From JASHSH01 sp036490215 (GTDB taxonomy: Bacteria > Pseudomonadota > Alphaproteobacteria > Rhodospirillales > Magnetospirillaceae): 64,000 bases of DNA. The translations under genes and the position numbers were made by a program. This document shows, in pieces, positions 1-9,224 of this stretch. The notes under the pieces are model-generated. The model did no database searches. It was not told where the DNA came from and saw nothing but the letters and a program-made list of their open reading frames with translations. The stretch is taken from NCBI GenBank assembly GCA_036490215.1, contig DASXEH010000018.1, positions 1 to 64,000 on the forward strand, written 5' to 3'. Each line of letters starts with the position of its first letter. Positions within the stretch are counted from its first letter, which is position 1.

Positions 1-2
1 TC

Positions 3-1310
3 ACCTTCTCTCTCCTGATCGCCGGTTCGGCTGCTGCGTTTGTAGGCGTCTCGCCTGCAGCGGCACGCGTCCATGGCTCGATCCTGGTGGATAACGACAC
101 CGGCAAGGTGATGCAGGCCACGAATGCGGATGTGCAAAATCATCCGGCATCGCTGACCAAGATGATGACGCTGTACCTGCTGTTCGATGCGCTCGAAAAG
201 GGCCGCGTTCATCTGCAGGACCCGATGAAGGTCTCGATGCACGCGGCGCGTCAGTCGCCGTCGAAGCTCGGCCTCAATCCCGGTCAGACGATCACTGTCG
301 AGCAAGGCATTCTCGGCCTCGTCACCAAGTCGGCCAACGATGCGGCCGTGGTGATCGGCGAATATCTCGGCGGCAGCGAGCCGGCTTTCGCGACGCAGAT
401 GACCGCCAAGGCGCGCGAACTCGGCATGAGCCGCACGGTGTTCCGCAATGCGTCGGGTCTGCCGATCCAAGGCCAGTGGAGCACGCCGCGCGATATGGCG
501 ACGCTGGCCAAGGCGTTGATCAAGAATCACGCGCGCGAATATCACTACTTCGCCACGCGCGAATTCGATTTCAACGGCCAGGTGATCGCCACGCACAATC
601 ACGTTCTGGTCAATTACGAAGGCGCTGACGGACTTAAGACCGGCTATATCGCGTCGTCCGGCTTCAACCTCGTCACCTCGGCCAAACGCGACGGTCATCG
701 TCTGATCGGCGTTGTGTTCGGTGGCGACAGCGTTCGTGCCCGCGACCGGCAGATGATGGCGATGCTCGATGCCGGCTTCGTCGCCGAGCGCAAGGGCGCG
801 CCGGCTGTGGATATGGCCAAGGCTGACCCGAAGGCCGACGGCACGGACGACGAAGCGGCGACGCAACCGATGGACGAAGACGATGCCGACGATGCGCAGG
901 TTTCCGCCGTCGTGAAGTCGATGACGAACAATGCGCCGAGCGCTATGGCCGCAGCCAATGTGACCAACCCGGCGGTGGACAAGACCACCACCGCGGCTGA
1001 TGCGCAGGAAGCCGCCCAAGAAGGCGCGGGCGATGTCGATGAGGCGCCGTTCGGTATTCAGCTCGGCTCGTTCAGCCTGAAGGCAAAGGCGCTGCAACTC
1101 GCCAAGACAACGGCCCAACACCTCGGCGACGTGGTGGCCGATGGCCATGCCGATGTGGCGGCGATGAGCAAGCATCACAAGACACTCTATCGCTCGCTCG
1201 TGGTTGGTCTTGAAGAGTCCGATGCCCAGCGCGCCTGCCGGGCGCTCAAGCATCACCACACGGCCTGCCGCGTGATCAGAACATCGGACGTCAAGCTGGC
1301 GGCGCGCTAA
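3..1310 (+). CDS. D-alanyl-D-alanine carboxypeptidase (PBP5/6 type, S11) with C-terminal SPOR domain, 5' partial
   Basis: Periplasmic serine DD-carboxypeptidase that trims the terminal D-Ala from peptidoglycan stem peptides. The reading frame is open from base 3 and begins inside a signal peptide (hydrophobic, ending near SPAAARVHG), so the true start lies before the window; an internal GTG at 87 would cut off the export signal. The three penicilloyl-serine transferase motifs are present: SLTK near base 150, SAN near 330 and KTG near 636. An acidic Ala/Asp-rich linker follows (about 800-1040), then a SPOR domain from about 1050 to the end (begins FGIQLGSFSLKAKAL), which binds denuded glycan and usually targets proteins to the septum. 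The stop overlaps the convergent downstream gene by 4 nt. Family assignment is secure; exact paralogue is not. Confidence 0.93.
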   Translation, partial: TFSLLIAGSAAAFVGVSPAAARVHGSILVDNDTGKVMQATNADVQNHPASLTKMMTLYLLFDALEKGRVHLQDPMKVSMHAARQSPSKLGLNPGQTITVEQGILGLVTKSANDAAVVIGEYLGGSEPAFATQMTAKARELGMSRTVFRNASGLPIQGQWSTPRDMATLAKALIKNHAREYHYFATREFDFNGQVIATHNHVLVNYEGADGLKTGYIASSGFNLVTSAKRDGHRLIGVVFGGDSVRARDRQMMAMLDAGFVAERKGAPAVDMAKADPKADGTDDEAATQPMDEDDADDAQVSAVVKSMTNNAPSAMAAANVTNPAVDKTTTAADAQEAAQEGAGDVDEAPFGIQLGSFSLKAKALQLAKTTAQHLGDVVADGHADVAAMSKHHKTLYRSLVVGLEESDAQRACRALKHHHTACRVIRTSDVKLAAR

Positions 1311-1762
1311 GCGCTGATACGACGGGTTTTCAATCGAGCGGCGCGCCTCAGGGCGCGCCGTTTCCATCTGCGCTGCCAGCGTGCTAGGCTCCAGGCACGC
1401 TGGTCTGAGCGCAGGCCTGTCGCGAAACCGACGAACATATAAATCTGCGCCGCGATCATGCGACCGCCCTGTTCGACAGGAAGGGTGACGAGTCGGTAGT
1501 TGGGGCCTTCATATGCATCGAGCCGCCGTCTTGCGCCGGGACTGAGCCCCGCGACCAGAATGCCGTTCACGCGACCGCTCGGGTGGTGCATCAGGATCGG
1601 ATAGCGCTGCCTGATCACGCCTGTGCGCCGATAACCGACGAGCTGCGCCGGCCTAACAGCACGCGGATCGATCGTCTGGCCGGCGACGACCGCGAGCAGA
1701 TCGCGGTCGAGCAGCGTGCCGAAGAAGAAATAGGGAAGGACGTTGTCGGCGCTGATGGTCAG
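1307..1762 (-). CDS. Gamma-glutamylcyclotransferase (AIG2/GGCT-like) family protein
   Basis: A small soluble protein of the GGCT-like fold. The family signature YFFFGTLLD (substrate-loop YGSL-like motif) is at the N-terminus and the family's usual acidic segment is seen in RRLDAYEGPNY, where the Glu is the expected catalytic acid. Some members cleave gamma-glutamyl amines; many have unknown substrate. The C-terminus is unusually Arg-rich. The start is a problem: no ATG, GTG or TTG lies near the domain. The nearest standard start in frame is GTG at 1912, which would overlap ugd by about 150 nt and add Arg/Pro-rich sequence that looks like an antiframe of ugd. A CTG at 1762 forms a CTGA overlap with the ugd stop, resembling an ATGA coupling junction, so it is listed as the start with low certainty. 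Confidence 0.7.
   Translation of the reverse strand: MTISADNVLPYFFFGTLLDRDLLAVVAGQTIDPRAVRPAQLVGYRRTGVIRQRYPILMHHPSGRVNGILVAGLSPGARRRLDAYEGPNYRLVTLPVEQGGRMIAAQIYMFVGFATGLRSDQRAWSLARWQRRWKRRALRRAARLKTRRISA
1339..1363 (+). terminator. Hairpin after the carboxypeptidase gene
   Basis: A perfect 9-bp GC stem (CGGCGCGCC / GGCGCGCCG, 4-nt loop) followed by TTT lies 29 nt past the stop. It is inside the 3' end of the convergent gene's coding sequence. It could act as a weak intrinsic terminator; the T run is short. Confidence 0.4.
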
Positions 1763-3075
1763 CTCGCCGTACCAGGGCGGCCGATGCAGGTGTAGCGGAA
1801 GCCGGCCGCCTCCATATCCTCGGGGCTGTAGACATTGCGCAGGTCGACCATCACCGGCGCCTTGACCAGCTTCTTGGCGCGGCCGAAATCGAGGGCGCGG
1901 AATTCGTTCCACTCGGTGACCAGCACGGCGCAATCCGCACCCTCAAGGGCCTCATAGGCATCCTTGCAGTAGGTGATCTCGGGCAGCAGCTTCTTGGCTT
2001 CTTCCATACCCTCAGGATCGAAAGCACGGATGGTCGCGCCGGCCGCTTTCAGCGCGGGCACCAGATCGAGGCTGGGCGAGTCGCGCATGTCGTCGGTGTT
2101 GGGCTTGAAGGTCAGGCCCAGCGCGGCGATGGTCTTGCCTTGCACCGAACCGCCGCAGGCGGCAATCACGCGCGCGGCCATGCTCTTCTTGCGTTCGTCG
2201 TTGACCGAGACTACCGCCTCGATGATGCGCAGTGGCGCGCCGGCATCGCGCGCGGTGCGCACCAGGGCCAGCGTATCTTTCGGGAAGCACGAGCCGCCAT
2301 AGCCCGGGCCGGGATGCAGGAACTTGCGCCCGATACGGCCGTCTAGGCCGATGCCGCGTGACACATCGTGTACATCGGCGCCGACCTTCTCGCACAGATC
2401 CGCGATCTCGTTGATGAAGGTTATCTTGGCGGCCAGGAAGGTATTGGCCGCGTATTTGATCAACTCGGCTGTCTCAAGGCCGGTGAGCACCATCGGCGTC
2501 TCGATCAGATAGAGCACGCGATAGAGCTGGCGCATCACGGCGCGCGCCTTTTCCGAATCGGTGCCGATGACGACACGATCGGGCCGCATGAAATCGGCGA
2601 TTGCCGAACCCTCGCGCAAGAACTCTGGGTTCGAGACCACGTCGAACTGCGCCTTGGGCCGGGTCTCTTTGATGATGCGCGACACTTCGCGGCCGGTGCC
2701 CACCGGCACTGTCGATTTGGTCACCACCACCGTATAGCCATCGATCGCTTCGGCGATCTCTTTGGCGGCGGCATAGACATAGCTGAGATCGGCATGGCCA
2801 TCGCCGCGGCGGCTGGGCGTGCCCACCGCGATGAACACCGCATCGGCGCCCTTCACCGATTCGGCGAGATTGGTGGAGAAGGAGAGGCGTCCGGCTTTGA
2901 CGTTCTCCGCCACCATCTGTTCGAGGCCGGGCTCGAAAATCGGCATCCGGCCCTTGCGCAGGGACTCGATCTTGCTGGTGTCTTTATCGACACAGATCAC
3001 ATCCATGCCGAATTCAGAAAAGCAGGCACCCGACACCAGGCCTACATAGCCGGTGCCGATCATCGCAATACGCAT
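1759..3075 (-). CDS. ugd: UDP-glucose 6-dehydrogenase
   Basis: Oxidises UDP-glucose to UDP-glucuronate with two NAD+, supplying precursors for capsule, exopolysaccharide or LPS. The N-terminal NAD-binding fold begins MRIAMIGTGYVGLVSG, the catalytic cysteine sits in GPGYGGSCFPKDTLAL, and the C-terminal UDP-binding domain contains the conserved FKPNTDDMRDSPS segment. Length is 438 residues, normal for the family. The open frame extends upstream to 3204, but those 43 codons are Arg-rich with no homology-like features, so the ATG at 3075 is chosen. galU lies 26 nt upstream on the same strand, giving a UTP + glucose-1-P to UDP-glucuronate pathway in one transcription unit. Confidence 0.95.
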   Translation of the reverse strand: MRIAMIGTGYVGLVSGACFSEFGMDVICVDKDTSKIESLRKGRMPIFEPGLEQMVAENVKAGRLSFSTNLAESVKGADAVFIAVGTPSRRGDGHADLSYVYAAAKEIAEAIDGYTVVVTKSTVPVGTGREVSRIIKETRPKAQFDVVSNPEFLREGSAIADFMRPDRVVIGTDSEKARAVMRQLYRVLYLIETPMVLTGLETAELIKYAANTFLAAKITFINEIADLCEKVGADVHDVSRGIGLDGRIGRKFLHPGPGYGGSCFPKDTLALVRTARDAGAPLRIIEAVVSVNDERKKSMAARVIAACGGSVQGKTIAALGLTFKPNTDDMRDSPSLDLVPALKAAGATIRAFDPEGMEEAKKLLPEITYCKDAYEALEGADCAVLVTEWNEFRALDFGRAKKLVKAPVMVDLRNVYSPEDMEAAGFRYTCIGRPGTAS

Positions 3076-3101
3076 GGCCGAAAAAGTCCCCCGTGGTCGG
3101 C

Positions 3102-3971
3102 TTAGTTCAGTTCTTTGAGGAAGTCGCGCACCGGCTCGCGCATGTCGGGCCGTTCGAGCGCGAAGTGCAGATTCGCTTCGAGCCAGCCGACCTTGTCGCC
3201 GCAATCGAAACGGCGGCCTTTGTAGCGTAGCCCGTGGAAGGGCACGCTGCCGATGGTGCGGGCGATCGCGTCGGTGAGTTGGATCTCGTCGCCCGCGCCC
3301 TTCATCTGCTTGTCGAGATGTTCGAACACGCTCGGATGCAGGATATAACGGCCGATGATCGACAGCGTCGACGGCGCGTCCTGGGGTTCGGGTTTTTCCA
3401 CGAGACCCTTGGCGCGCGCGAGGCGACCATCGTCGGTTTCGACGTCGAGAATGCCGTAGCGCTTGGTGTGTTCGCGCGGCACATCGGCGACGGCGACCAC
3501 ATGGCCACCCACATCCGTATGGGCATCGACCAGCTGCTTCATGCAGGCGACTTCAGCCAGCACCAGATCGTCGGGCAGGATCACGGCGAAGGGCTCGTTC
3601 TCCACCAGATCGCGGGCGCACCATACGGCATGGCCGAGACCCATCGGCTCCTGCTGGCGGGTGTAGGAGACCTGGCCCGATTTCGGCATCCAGGACCGCA
3701 CCATCTCCAGCTCGGCAGTCTTGCCGCGTTCGCTGAGGGTGCGCTCCAGGTCGGGCGCATGATCGAAGTGATCTTCCAGCGCGGTCTTGCCGCGGCCGGT
3801 CACGAAAATGAAATGTTGGATGCCGGCGGCTTGCGCCTCTTCGACGGCATATTGGATGAGCGGTTTATCGACGACCGGCAGCATTTCTTTCGGCATGGCC
3901 TTGGTGGCCGGCAGAAACCGCGTACCCAGGCCGCCGACCGGGAATACGCATTTACGGACGCGCTGTACCAT
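3102..3971 (-). CDS. galU: UTP--glucose-1-phosphate uridylyltransferase
   Basis: Makes UDP-glucose from UTP and glucose-1-phosphate. The nucleotidyltransferase signature GGLGTRFLPATKAMPKEML is near the N-terminus, with DKPLIQYAVEEA after it and the conserved EKP (GLVEKPEPQDAP) and GDKVGW segments further on. The ATG at 3971 gives 289 residues, the usual family length, and AGGAG lies 12 nt upstream; a GTG at 4016 is possible but adds a polar tail not seen in the family. First gene of a likely galU-ugd operon feeding surface polysaccharide synthesis. Confidence 0.95.
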   Translation of the reverse strand: MVQRVRKCVFPVGGLGTRFLPATKAMPKEMLPVVDKPLIQYAVEEAQAAGIQHFIFVTGRGKTALEDHFDHAPDLERTLSERGKTAELEMVRSWMPKSGQVSYTRQQEPMGLGHAVWCARDLVENEPFAVILPDDLVLAEVACMKQLVDAHTDVGGHVVAVADVPREHTKRYGILDVETDDGRLARAKGLVEKPEPQDAPSTLSIIGRYILHPSVFEHLDKQMKGAGDEIQLTDAIARTIGSVPFHGLRYKGRRFDCGDKVGWLEANLHFALERPDMREPVRDFLKELN

Positions 3972-4040
3972 GGATCGGGAGAACTCCTGATCGGGAGGGG
4001 CCTGACCTTGTGCCACGGCAAGGCCAGGGGCGCAACACCA

Positions 4041-4850
4041 TCACAGACTTGCCTCAACGGCCTTGATAACGCCCAATTCTGTCAGGCCTAGTGCATCGAT
4101 CATCCGGCGTAGCTCTTGCCGGGCCGTCACCTGGGACAAAGTCAGTGACGTGCGGTGCCCGCCGAGATCGAGCAGGGTCAGCCCGTCGAGGAACAACTCC
4201 CTGTATATCACGCGCTCACTTAGCCCCGGGATCAACTTGAAACCGATGCGCTGGGCCAGCGCCGTCAGCAACCGTTCCATCTCGCGTTTGTTGCGCGCGT
4301 CGAGATGCGACAAACGATTGCGTAGCACGAACCATTCCGTGGGCTTCTGGCGGCGCATGGCGCGCTGCTTACGCGCATCCCAGACCATCTCGCTGTAAGG
4401 GCCGGGATGGCCGACCTGGCGCTTGGCGGGGTCGATGCGGGCCAGCGGATCGAGATCGATCAGGCTGTCGTTGAGCGGCGTCACCAGCACATCGGCGTGA
4501 GAATGGGCGGTGCGCGAGAGCGGCTGATCGCTGCCGGGTGTATCGATCACCAGCACATCGTTGCGCTCGGCCAGGGCCAGGATGGCGTCGGTCAGCTTTT
4601 GCTGGTCCCCGATCGGGTCGAGACTGGCGTTGAGTGCCTGATGCTCCGGCAGGGGCAGTTTCAAACCCAGTCCGGTCTTGCGCTGCCGGTGCTCGATATA
4701 GCGGGTCAGCGTCGCCTGACGCGCGTCGAGGTCGAGGCTGGCCACCCGTGCGCCTTGACCGAGCAGGGCGACGATCAGATGCATCGCTACCGTGGATTTT
4801 CCGCTGCCGCCCTTTTCGTTGCCGACGACGATGATGCGGCCCGCACCCAT
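4041..4850 (-). CDS. mipZ: Division-plane positioning ATPase MipZ (ParA family)
   Basis: A ParA/MinD-family P-loop ATPase. The N-terminus IIVVGNEKGGSGKSTVAMHL carries the deviant Walker A (KGGSGKST), followed by the Walker A' region (SLDLDARQATLTRY) and a Walker B-like VLVIDTPGSDQPLS. In Caulobacter MipZ forms a bipolar gradient with ParB and inhibits FtsZ, placing the Z ring at midcell. The sequence VGNEKGGSGKST and the 269-residue length match MipZ rather than chromosomal ParA or plasmid ParA. It stands alone, divergent from the flavoprotein gene to its right. Its presence supports an alphaproteobacterial host. Confidence 0.88.
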   Translation of the reverse strand: MGAGRIIVVGNEKGGSGKSTVAMHLIVALLGQGARVASLDLDARQATLTRYIEHRQRKTGLGLKLPLPEHQALNASLDPIGDQQKLTDAILALAERNDVLVIDTPGSDQPLSRTAHSHADVLVTPLNDSLIDLDPLARIDPAKRQVGHPGPYSEMVWDARKQRAMRRQKPTEWFVLRNRLSHLDARNKREMERLLTALAQRIGFKLIPGLSERVIYRELFLDGLTLLDLGGHRTSLTLSQVTARQELRRMIDALGLTELGVIKAVEASL

Positions 4851-5023
4851 GATTCTGTCCTGATACTCTTTTGTGCGTATTGATTTATCGCGTTCCTCGG
4901 GGCGGCACTTTACTGGCCTGACCCGCGCCAGGGCAAGCGAACTACCCGATTGATTTTTGGGCGACTGTTCAGGCGAGTCGGGGCGATGCTATGCTTGCCC
5001 TGCAAGAGCAATAAGTGGGGCAG

Positions 5024-6133
5024 ATGGCTGGTTTAGAGGAGATCGATTGCGCCGTGATCGGGGCCGGTGTCGTCGGTCTCGCGGTGGCGCGGTCTTTGGC
5101 GCAGGCCGGTCATGACGTGCTGATCCTGGAAGCTGCCAATGCCATCGGCACCGGCGCCAGTTCGCGCAACAGCGAAGTCATCCATGCCGGCATGTATTAT
5201 CCGCCCGGCGGCCTCAAGGCGCGGTTCTGCGTCGAAGGCAATCGCCGCCTGCGCGACTATCTGCCGGCCCACAAAATTCCACACAAGATGGTCGGCAAGC
5301 TGATCGTCGCCAACGGCCCGCAGGAAGAGGCGGCGCTGGAGACGATCCTGGCGCGTGGCGAGACCAATGGCGTCGAAGGGCTGACGCGGATCGAACGCGA
5401 TCAGGCCGTGGCGATGGAGCCGGGGGTGCGCTGCACGGCGGCGCTGCATTCGCCGGTCACCGGGATTTTCGACTCGCATTCCTACATGCTCGCGCTGCTG
5501 GGCGAGGCCGAAGAGGCCGGTGCGATGATGGCACTCAACGCCCCCGTCACCCGCGGCGAGATCACGGACAAAGGCATCGTGCTCGACGTGGGCGGCGCCG
5601 ATCCGATGAGCCTGCGGTGCCAGCGCGTGGTGAACAGCGCAGGGCTGAAGGCGCAGACCGTGGCGGCGTGTCTATCCGGCTATCCAGCCGAGCATGTGCC
5701 CGGACAGCATATGTGCAAGGGCAACTATTTCACTCTGAGTGGCCACGGCCCATTCACCCATCTGGTTTATCCGGTGCCGAACAACGCCAGCCTTGGCCTG
5801 CACTATACGCTCGACCTTGGCGGCCAGGCGCGTTTCGGCCCCGATGTCGAATGGATCGACCAGGAAACTTACGACGTCGATCCCGCGCGCGCCCAGGTAT
5901 TCTACGACGCCATCCGCCGCTATTGGCCGGGTCTCGCCGATGGTGCGCTCAACCCCGCCTATTCGGGAATCCGCGCGAAGATCGTCGGGCCCGAATCGCC
6001 GTCCTCGGATTTTCAAATCGACGGGCCGCGTGAGCATCGCGTGACCGGGCTCGTCCATCTGTTCGGCATCGAATCGCCGGGGCTGACCTCGTCGCTCGCC
6101 ATTGCCGATTACGTCACGGAGTTGCTGCAATGA
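5024..6133 (+). CDS. FAD-dependent oxidoreductase, L-2-hydroxyglutarate dehydrogenase (LhgO)-like
   Basis: A DAO-type flavoprotein. The N-terminus has a dinucleotide-binding motif (AVIGAGVVGLAVARSLAQAG) followed by the LhgO-typical segment SSRNSEVIHAGMYYPPG. The C-terminal part ends with the family's HLFGIESPGLTSSLAIA. Members oxidise L-2-hydroxyglutarate or similar 2-hydroxy acids and pass electrons to quinone. ATG at 5024 is preferred over GTG at 5015; both are in frame. The stop overlaps the next gene as ATGA, implying translational coupling. The exact substrate is an inference. Confidence 0.82.
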   Translation: MAGLEEIDCAVIGAGVVGLAVARSLAQAGHDVLILEAANAIGTGASSRNSEVIHAGMYYPPGGLKARFCVEGNRRLRDYLPAHKIPHKMVGKLIVANGPQEEAALETILARGETNGVEGLTRIERDQAVAMEPGVRCTAALHSPVTGIFDSHSYMLALLGEAEEAGAMMALNAPVTRGEITDKGIVLDVGGADPMSLRCQRVVNSAGLKAQTVAACLSGYPAEHVPGQHMCKGNYFTLSGHGPFTHLVYPVPNNASLGLHYTLDLGGQARFGPDVEWIDQETYDVDPARAQVFYDAIRRYWPGLADGALNPAYSGIRAKIVGPESPSSDFQIDGPREHRVTGLVHLFGIESPGLTSSLAIADYVTELLQ

Positions 6134-7221
6134 TCGGACGGCGTGGCTTTAACCTGGGCATGGCGTCGCTGTTGGCGGCCGGATCGGCGCGCGCCGATGA
6201 TTCGACGCCGATGCCGAAGCCGAAGAAAAAGCGGCGCAGCGATATCCCCTTCACGCCGCTCGACAAGATCCCCAACCACCGCCAGTGGATGCGTGACATC
6301 GTGGTCGGGCTCTCCCAATATGCCAAGCAGCGCAATCCGAAATTCGTCGTGCTCGCCCGGAATGCGCCCGGCCTTCTGATGAAGGAAACGCGCGAGTGGA
6401 AATGGGAGACGCTGCGCGACCCCGACAACACCGACAAATACCCGAAGGTCGGCACCGTCATGCGCCCCTATCTCAAGGCGATCGACGGTCTGCTGATCGA
6501 TGGTTTCTCCTATGGCGTTCCCGCGTACGGCAAGCCATCGGATCCTGAAATGATGAAGCCGCTGATGGCGGCCGCCACTGTGATCCGTAATGAGGGCCGG
6601 CGCCTGCTGACCGTCGATTACTGCGATGCGAAGACGATGGTGGCCGACGCCGAAGCAAAAGCGGCGAAGGCCGGCGCGCTTTCCTATATCGATCGCGACG
6701 GTGACAAGCTGTTGGCGCGCATCCCATCAGAGAAGCCGCGGTCGGAAAACATTTCGGTCGTCGCCGATATCAATACCGCCAAGAATTATCTGCCGATGCT
6801 GCGGTCGGATGCTTACGGATCGCGCACCGATTGGATCAATGCGCTGGTCGCGACCAATTACGACCTGCTGCTGCTCGACACCTTTTGGCGCGAGAGCGAA
6901 TCGATCACCTTCGATCAGATGAAGAAGCTGCGCTATAAGCGGCTGGGTTCGGACCGCCTTGTGTTTGGCGTGCTGCCGATGTCGCTGGCGCGCGACACGC
7001 GCTTTTATTGGAAGCCGGATTGGAAGGTCGGCAATCCGTCCTTCCTCGCCGCGCCCGATCCCAACGATGCGGCGCAGACGATCGTCAATTACTGGGATCC
7101 GAAGTGGAAGGAACTGATCGGGAAGTACATCCAGGGCATCATCGATCTTGGCGTCGATGGCATACTGCTCGATCAGCTCGAAGCCTATCTCTATTTCGAA
7201 GATCTGATGCCGCTGGAATAA
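6130..7221 (+). CDS. Secreted GH114/TM1410-like putative glycoside hydrolase
   Basis: A 363-residue protein with a short twin-Arg-like or Sec signal (MIGRRGFNLGMASLLAAGSARA) and a TIM-barrel-like domain of the TM1410/endo-alpha-1,4-polygalactosaminidase group. Supporting motifs are an acidic strand end, AIDGLLIDGFSYG, the TNYDLLLLDTFW segment and the C-terminal GVDGILLDQLEAY; the Asp residues at strand ends are the expected catalytic acids. The substrate is not known. It overlaps the upstream flavoprotein gene by 4 nt, so the two are co-translated, but a functional link is not evident. Confidence 0.65.
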   Translation: MIGRRGFNLGMASLLAAGSARADDSTPMPKPKKKRRSDIPFTPLDKIPNHRQWMRDIVVGLSQYAKQRNPKFVVLARNAPGLLMKETREWKWETLRDPDNTDKYPKVGTVMRPYLKAIDGLLIDGFSYGVPAYGKPSDPEMMKPLMAAATVIRNEGRRLLTVDYCDAKTMVADAEAKAAKAGALSYIDRDGDKLLARIPSEKPRSENISVVADINTAKNYLPMLRSDAYGSRTDWINALVATNYDLLLLDTFWRESESITFDQMKKLRYKRLGSDRLVFGVLPMSLARDTRFYWKPDWKVGNPSFLAAPDPNDAAQTIVNYWDPKWKELIGKYIQGIIDLGVDGILLDQLEAYLYFEDLMPLE

Positions 7222-7234
7222 TCAGGCGTTAGGA

Positions 7235-8263
7235 TCAGTCTGGCCACTCGGCCAGAGCAGTCGCCAGTCGTTTGCGCGCGGCGGCGTCCGCCGGCAGTCC
7301 GAAGCGCAGCCAGCGCGGTTGCTCGGGGAAGGGGCGGACGAGAATCCCGCGCTTGCCCAGATATTCGAACAGCGTCCAGGCGCGCGGCGCACCGGCCAAT
7401 CGGAAGAGCGATGTGCCGCCCAGGATCGCCAAGCCGCCCTTGGTCAACAGCACATCCATGCGCGCGGTTTCGGTGGCGAGTTTGCTGCGCATCGCCGAGG
7501 CCCAGGCATGATCGGCCAGCGCGATCCGCCCAATCTCCAGAGCCGGCCCCGACACCGGCCAAAGGCCCAATGCCTCGCGCAGCAGCCTGATCACATCCGG
7601 CTCGCCAATGGCGAAACCCAGCCGCAATCCTGCCAGACCGAAGAATTTGCCGAAGCTGCGCAACACCAGCAGACCGGACGCGACCGGTGCGGCGATCGAA
7701 AGCTCGGGCGTCAGATCGACAAAGGCTTCGTCGACGATCAGCAGTCCGCCGCGTTCGGCCATCGCCACCGAGAGCGCGCGTAGCTCGTCCGGCGCGATTT
7801 CACGCCCGTCGGGATTGTTGGGGTTGACGACGATCGCGATCTGCCCGACTGCCAACTCTTCGATCGTGGCGCAGGGGATGATCTCATGGCCAGCCTGGGC
7901 GAAGGCTTCGGCGTGACCGGGATAGGTCGGCACCAGCACCGCAACCTTGACGGGCCCGTAGAGTCGCGCCAGTGCTTCGATCAGCGCCTGGGTCCCCGGT
8001 GCGGCTACGATGGCATCGGCATCGAGTTCGCCCCAGGCTTGAGCCGCTGCTCGCCGTAGTGCCAAGTCCGTTCCCGAGTCAGGCAGGTTCTGCCAGGCGG
8101 AGCCGGGCAGCGCGGGTACCGGGTAGGGGAACGGGTTGATCCCCGTCGACAGGTCGAGCCAGCCATCCTTGGGCTTGCCGAAACGTGTTTCGGCCGCGGC
8201 GGGATCGCCGCCGTGCCGGGGTAGTGAAAACTGGGATGCCAGACGAATTTCCGAGGCGCTCAT
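7235..8263 (-). CDS. cobC: Threonine-phosphate decarboxylase (CobC/CobD family)
   Basis: A PLP-dependent fold-type I aminotransferase-like enzyme, 342 residues, that decarboxylates L-threonine O-3-phosphate to (R)-1-amino-2-propanol phosphate for the cobalamin nucleotide loop. The N-terminal LSTGINPFPYP and GGDP match the cobalamin subfamily rather than histidinol-phosphate aminotransferase. The PLP Asn/Asp region is VVNPNNPDGR and IVDEAFVD; the Schiff-base lysine is in SFGKFFGLAGLRLG. No other cob gene and no cobalamin riboswitch-like leader is visible; only 28 nt separate it from the upstream gene, so it is probably co-transcribed with the REC-domain gene. Confidence 0.87.
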   Translation of the reverse strand: MSASEIRLASQFSLPRHGGDPAAAETRFGKPKDGWLDLSTGINPFPYPVPALPGSAWQNLPDSGTDLALRRAAAQAWGELDADAIVAAPGTQALIEALARLYGPVKVAVLVPTYPGHAEAFAQAGHEIIPCATIEELAVGQIAIVVNPNNPDGREIAPDELRALSVAMAERGGLLIVDEAFVDLTPELSIAAPVASGLLVLRSFGKFFGLAGLRLGFAIGEPDVIRLLREALGLWPVSGPALEIGRIALADHAWASAMRSKLATETARMDVLLTKGGLAILGGTSLFRLAGAPRAWTLFEYLGKRGILVRPFPEQPRWLRFGLPADAAARKRLATALAEWPD

Positions 8264-8291
8264 GGCCGCGGACTATACAGACACGGCGGGC

Positions 8292-9224
8292 TCAGGTCTT
8301 GTCGGCAAACTTCGCGATGGTTTCGGTGATCTCCATGGCCGCTTCGACGGTGCTTTCGTCGCTGCCAAAGGCGTGACGGATCGCCGCCGACAGCTGCACC
8401 AGCAGTTCGACATCGCGTGGCACGGGGCCATCGTGCGACTTGGCGGCGCGTTCGGCCACCGTAACCAGCGAACCCGCGAGATAGGCCGCGTGTTCGGCGG
8501 CGGTGCCGGCCATGCGGCGCTGCAGGTCACGGCCGACGAACTTCATGCGCTCAAGATCGCCGCGGATCTCGTAGATGCTCTTGTGGCTTTTCTGGCTCAT
8601 CTCGACGCGCTTGACCAGATAGCCGATCTCGACCGAATAGCGTTCCATCTTCTTGCCGTTGAGCAAGGAAACGGCGTCGACGATCATCTTCTGCACGTCT
8701 TCAGTGGAGCCCGTGGCCTTGGCGCGCAGCGTGTTGGGCACTTCGACCGGCACCAGCGGATTCTTCTCAGTGCGCGCGGCGACGCCGCGGCGGTCCGGGC
8801 CGATATAATTGTGCGTGACGACGAAGGGCTTGCGCGCGTCAATCAGGTTGCGGATACGGTCGATCACCACGTCGAGCGAAACCGGCTTGATCAGAAGGTC
8901 GTCGACCCCCGAGCCGAGAATCTTCTGGATGCTACGGGCCTCGGCGATGCCGGTCATCGCGATCACGGCCACGAATGGATTTTTCCCAAGCGCCTGGTTG
9001 CGGATCTTCTGCGCGATCTCGCAGAAGTTTCCCTCCATATCGGCATCGACCATGAAAAGGTCGATCGCGATATTGTCGAGCAGCTTGACCACCCCTTCGA
9101 GGTTGCCGGCTTCCGAGACTTCGCTGGCCCCGGCTTCCTTCAGGGCGCGCCGAAACGTCGACCGCAATTGCTGATTGGGATCGCCAATCGCAACGTGAAC
9201 GTTATCGATCCTTTGAACTGGCAT
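8292..9224 (-). CDS. Response regulator: REC domain with uncharacterised helical C-terminal domain
   Basis: The N-terminal 125 residues form a receiver domain: acidic pocket (IGDPNQQ), likely phospho-acceptor Asp in DLFMVDADMEGN, the Thr in VIAMTG and the Lys in LLIKPVSLD. The remaining part is charged and helical with no DNA-binding motif or output enzyme that I recognise, so it may act by protein-protein contact or as a phosphate relay. The ATG at 9224 has CGGAG 9 nt upstream and is preferred over TTG at 9233. The kinase is not in the window. Confidence 0.75.
   Translation of the reverse strand: MPVQRIDNVHVAIGDPNQQLRSTFRRALKEAGASEVSEAGNLEGVVKLLDNIAIDLFMVDADMEGNFCEIAQKIRNQALGKNPFVAVIAMTGIAEARSIQKILGSGVDDLLIKPVSLDVVIDRIRNLIDARKPFVVTHNYIGPDRRGVAARTEKNPLVPVEVPNTLRAKATGSTEDVQKMIVDAVSLLNGKKMERYSVEIGYLVKRVEMSQKSHKSIYEIRGDLERMKFVGRDLQRRMAGTAAEHAAYLAGSLVTVAERAAKSHDGPVPRDVELLVQLSAAIRHAFGSDESTVEAAMEITETIAKFADKT

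Noticed and set aside
8264..8291. Cobalamin riboswitch upstream of cobC
   Set aside because: Only 28 bp separate cobC from the upstream gene, too short for the aptamer.
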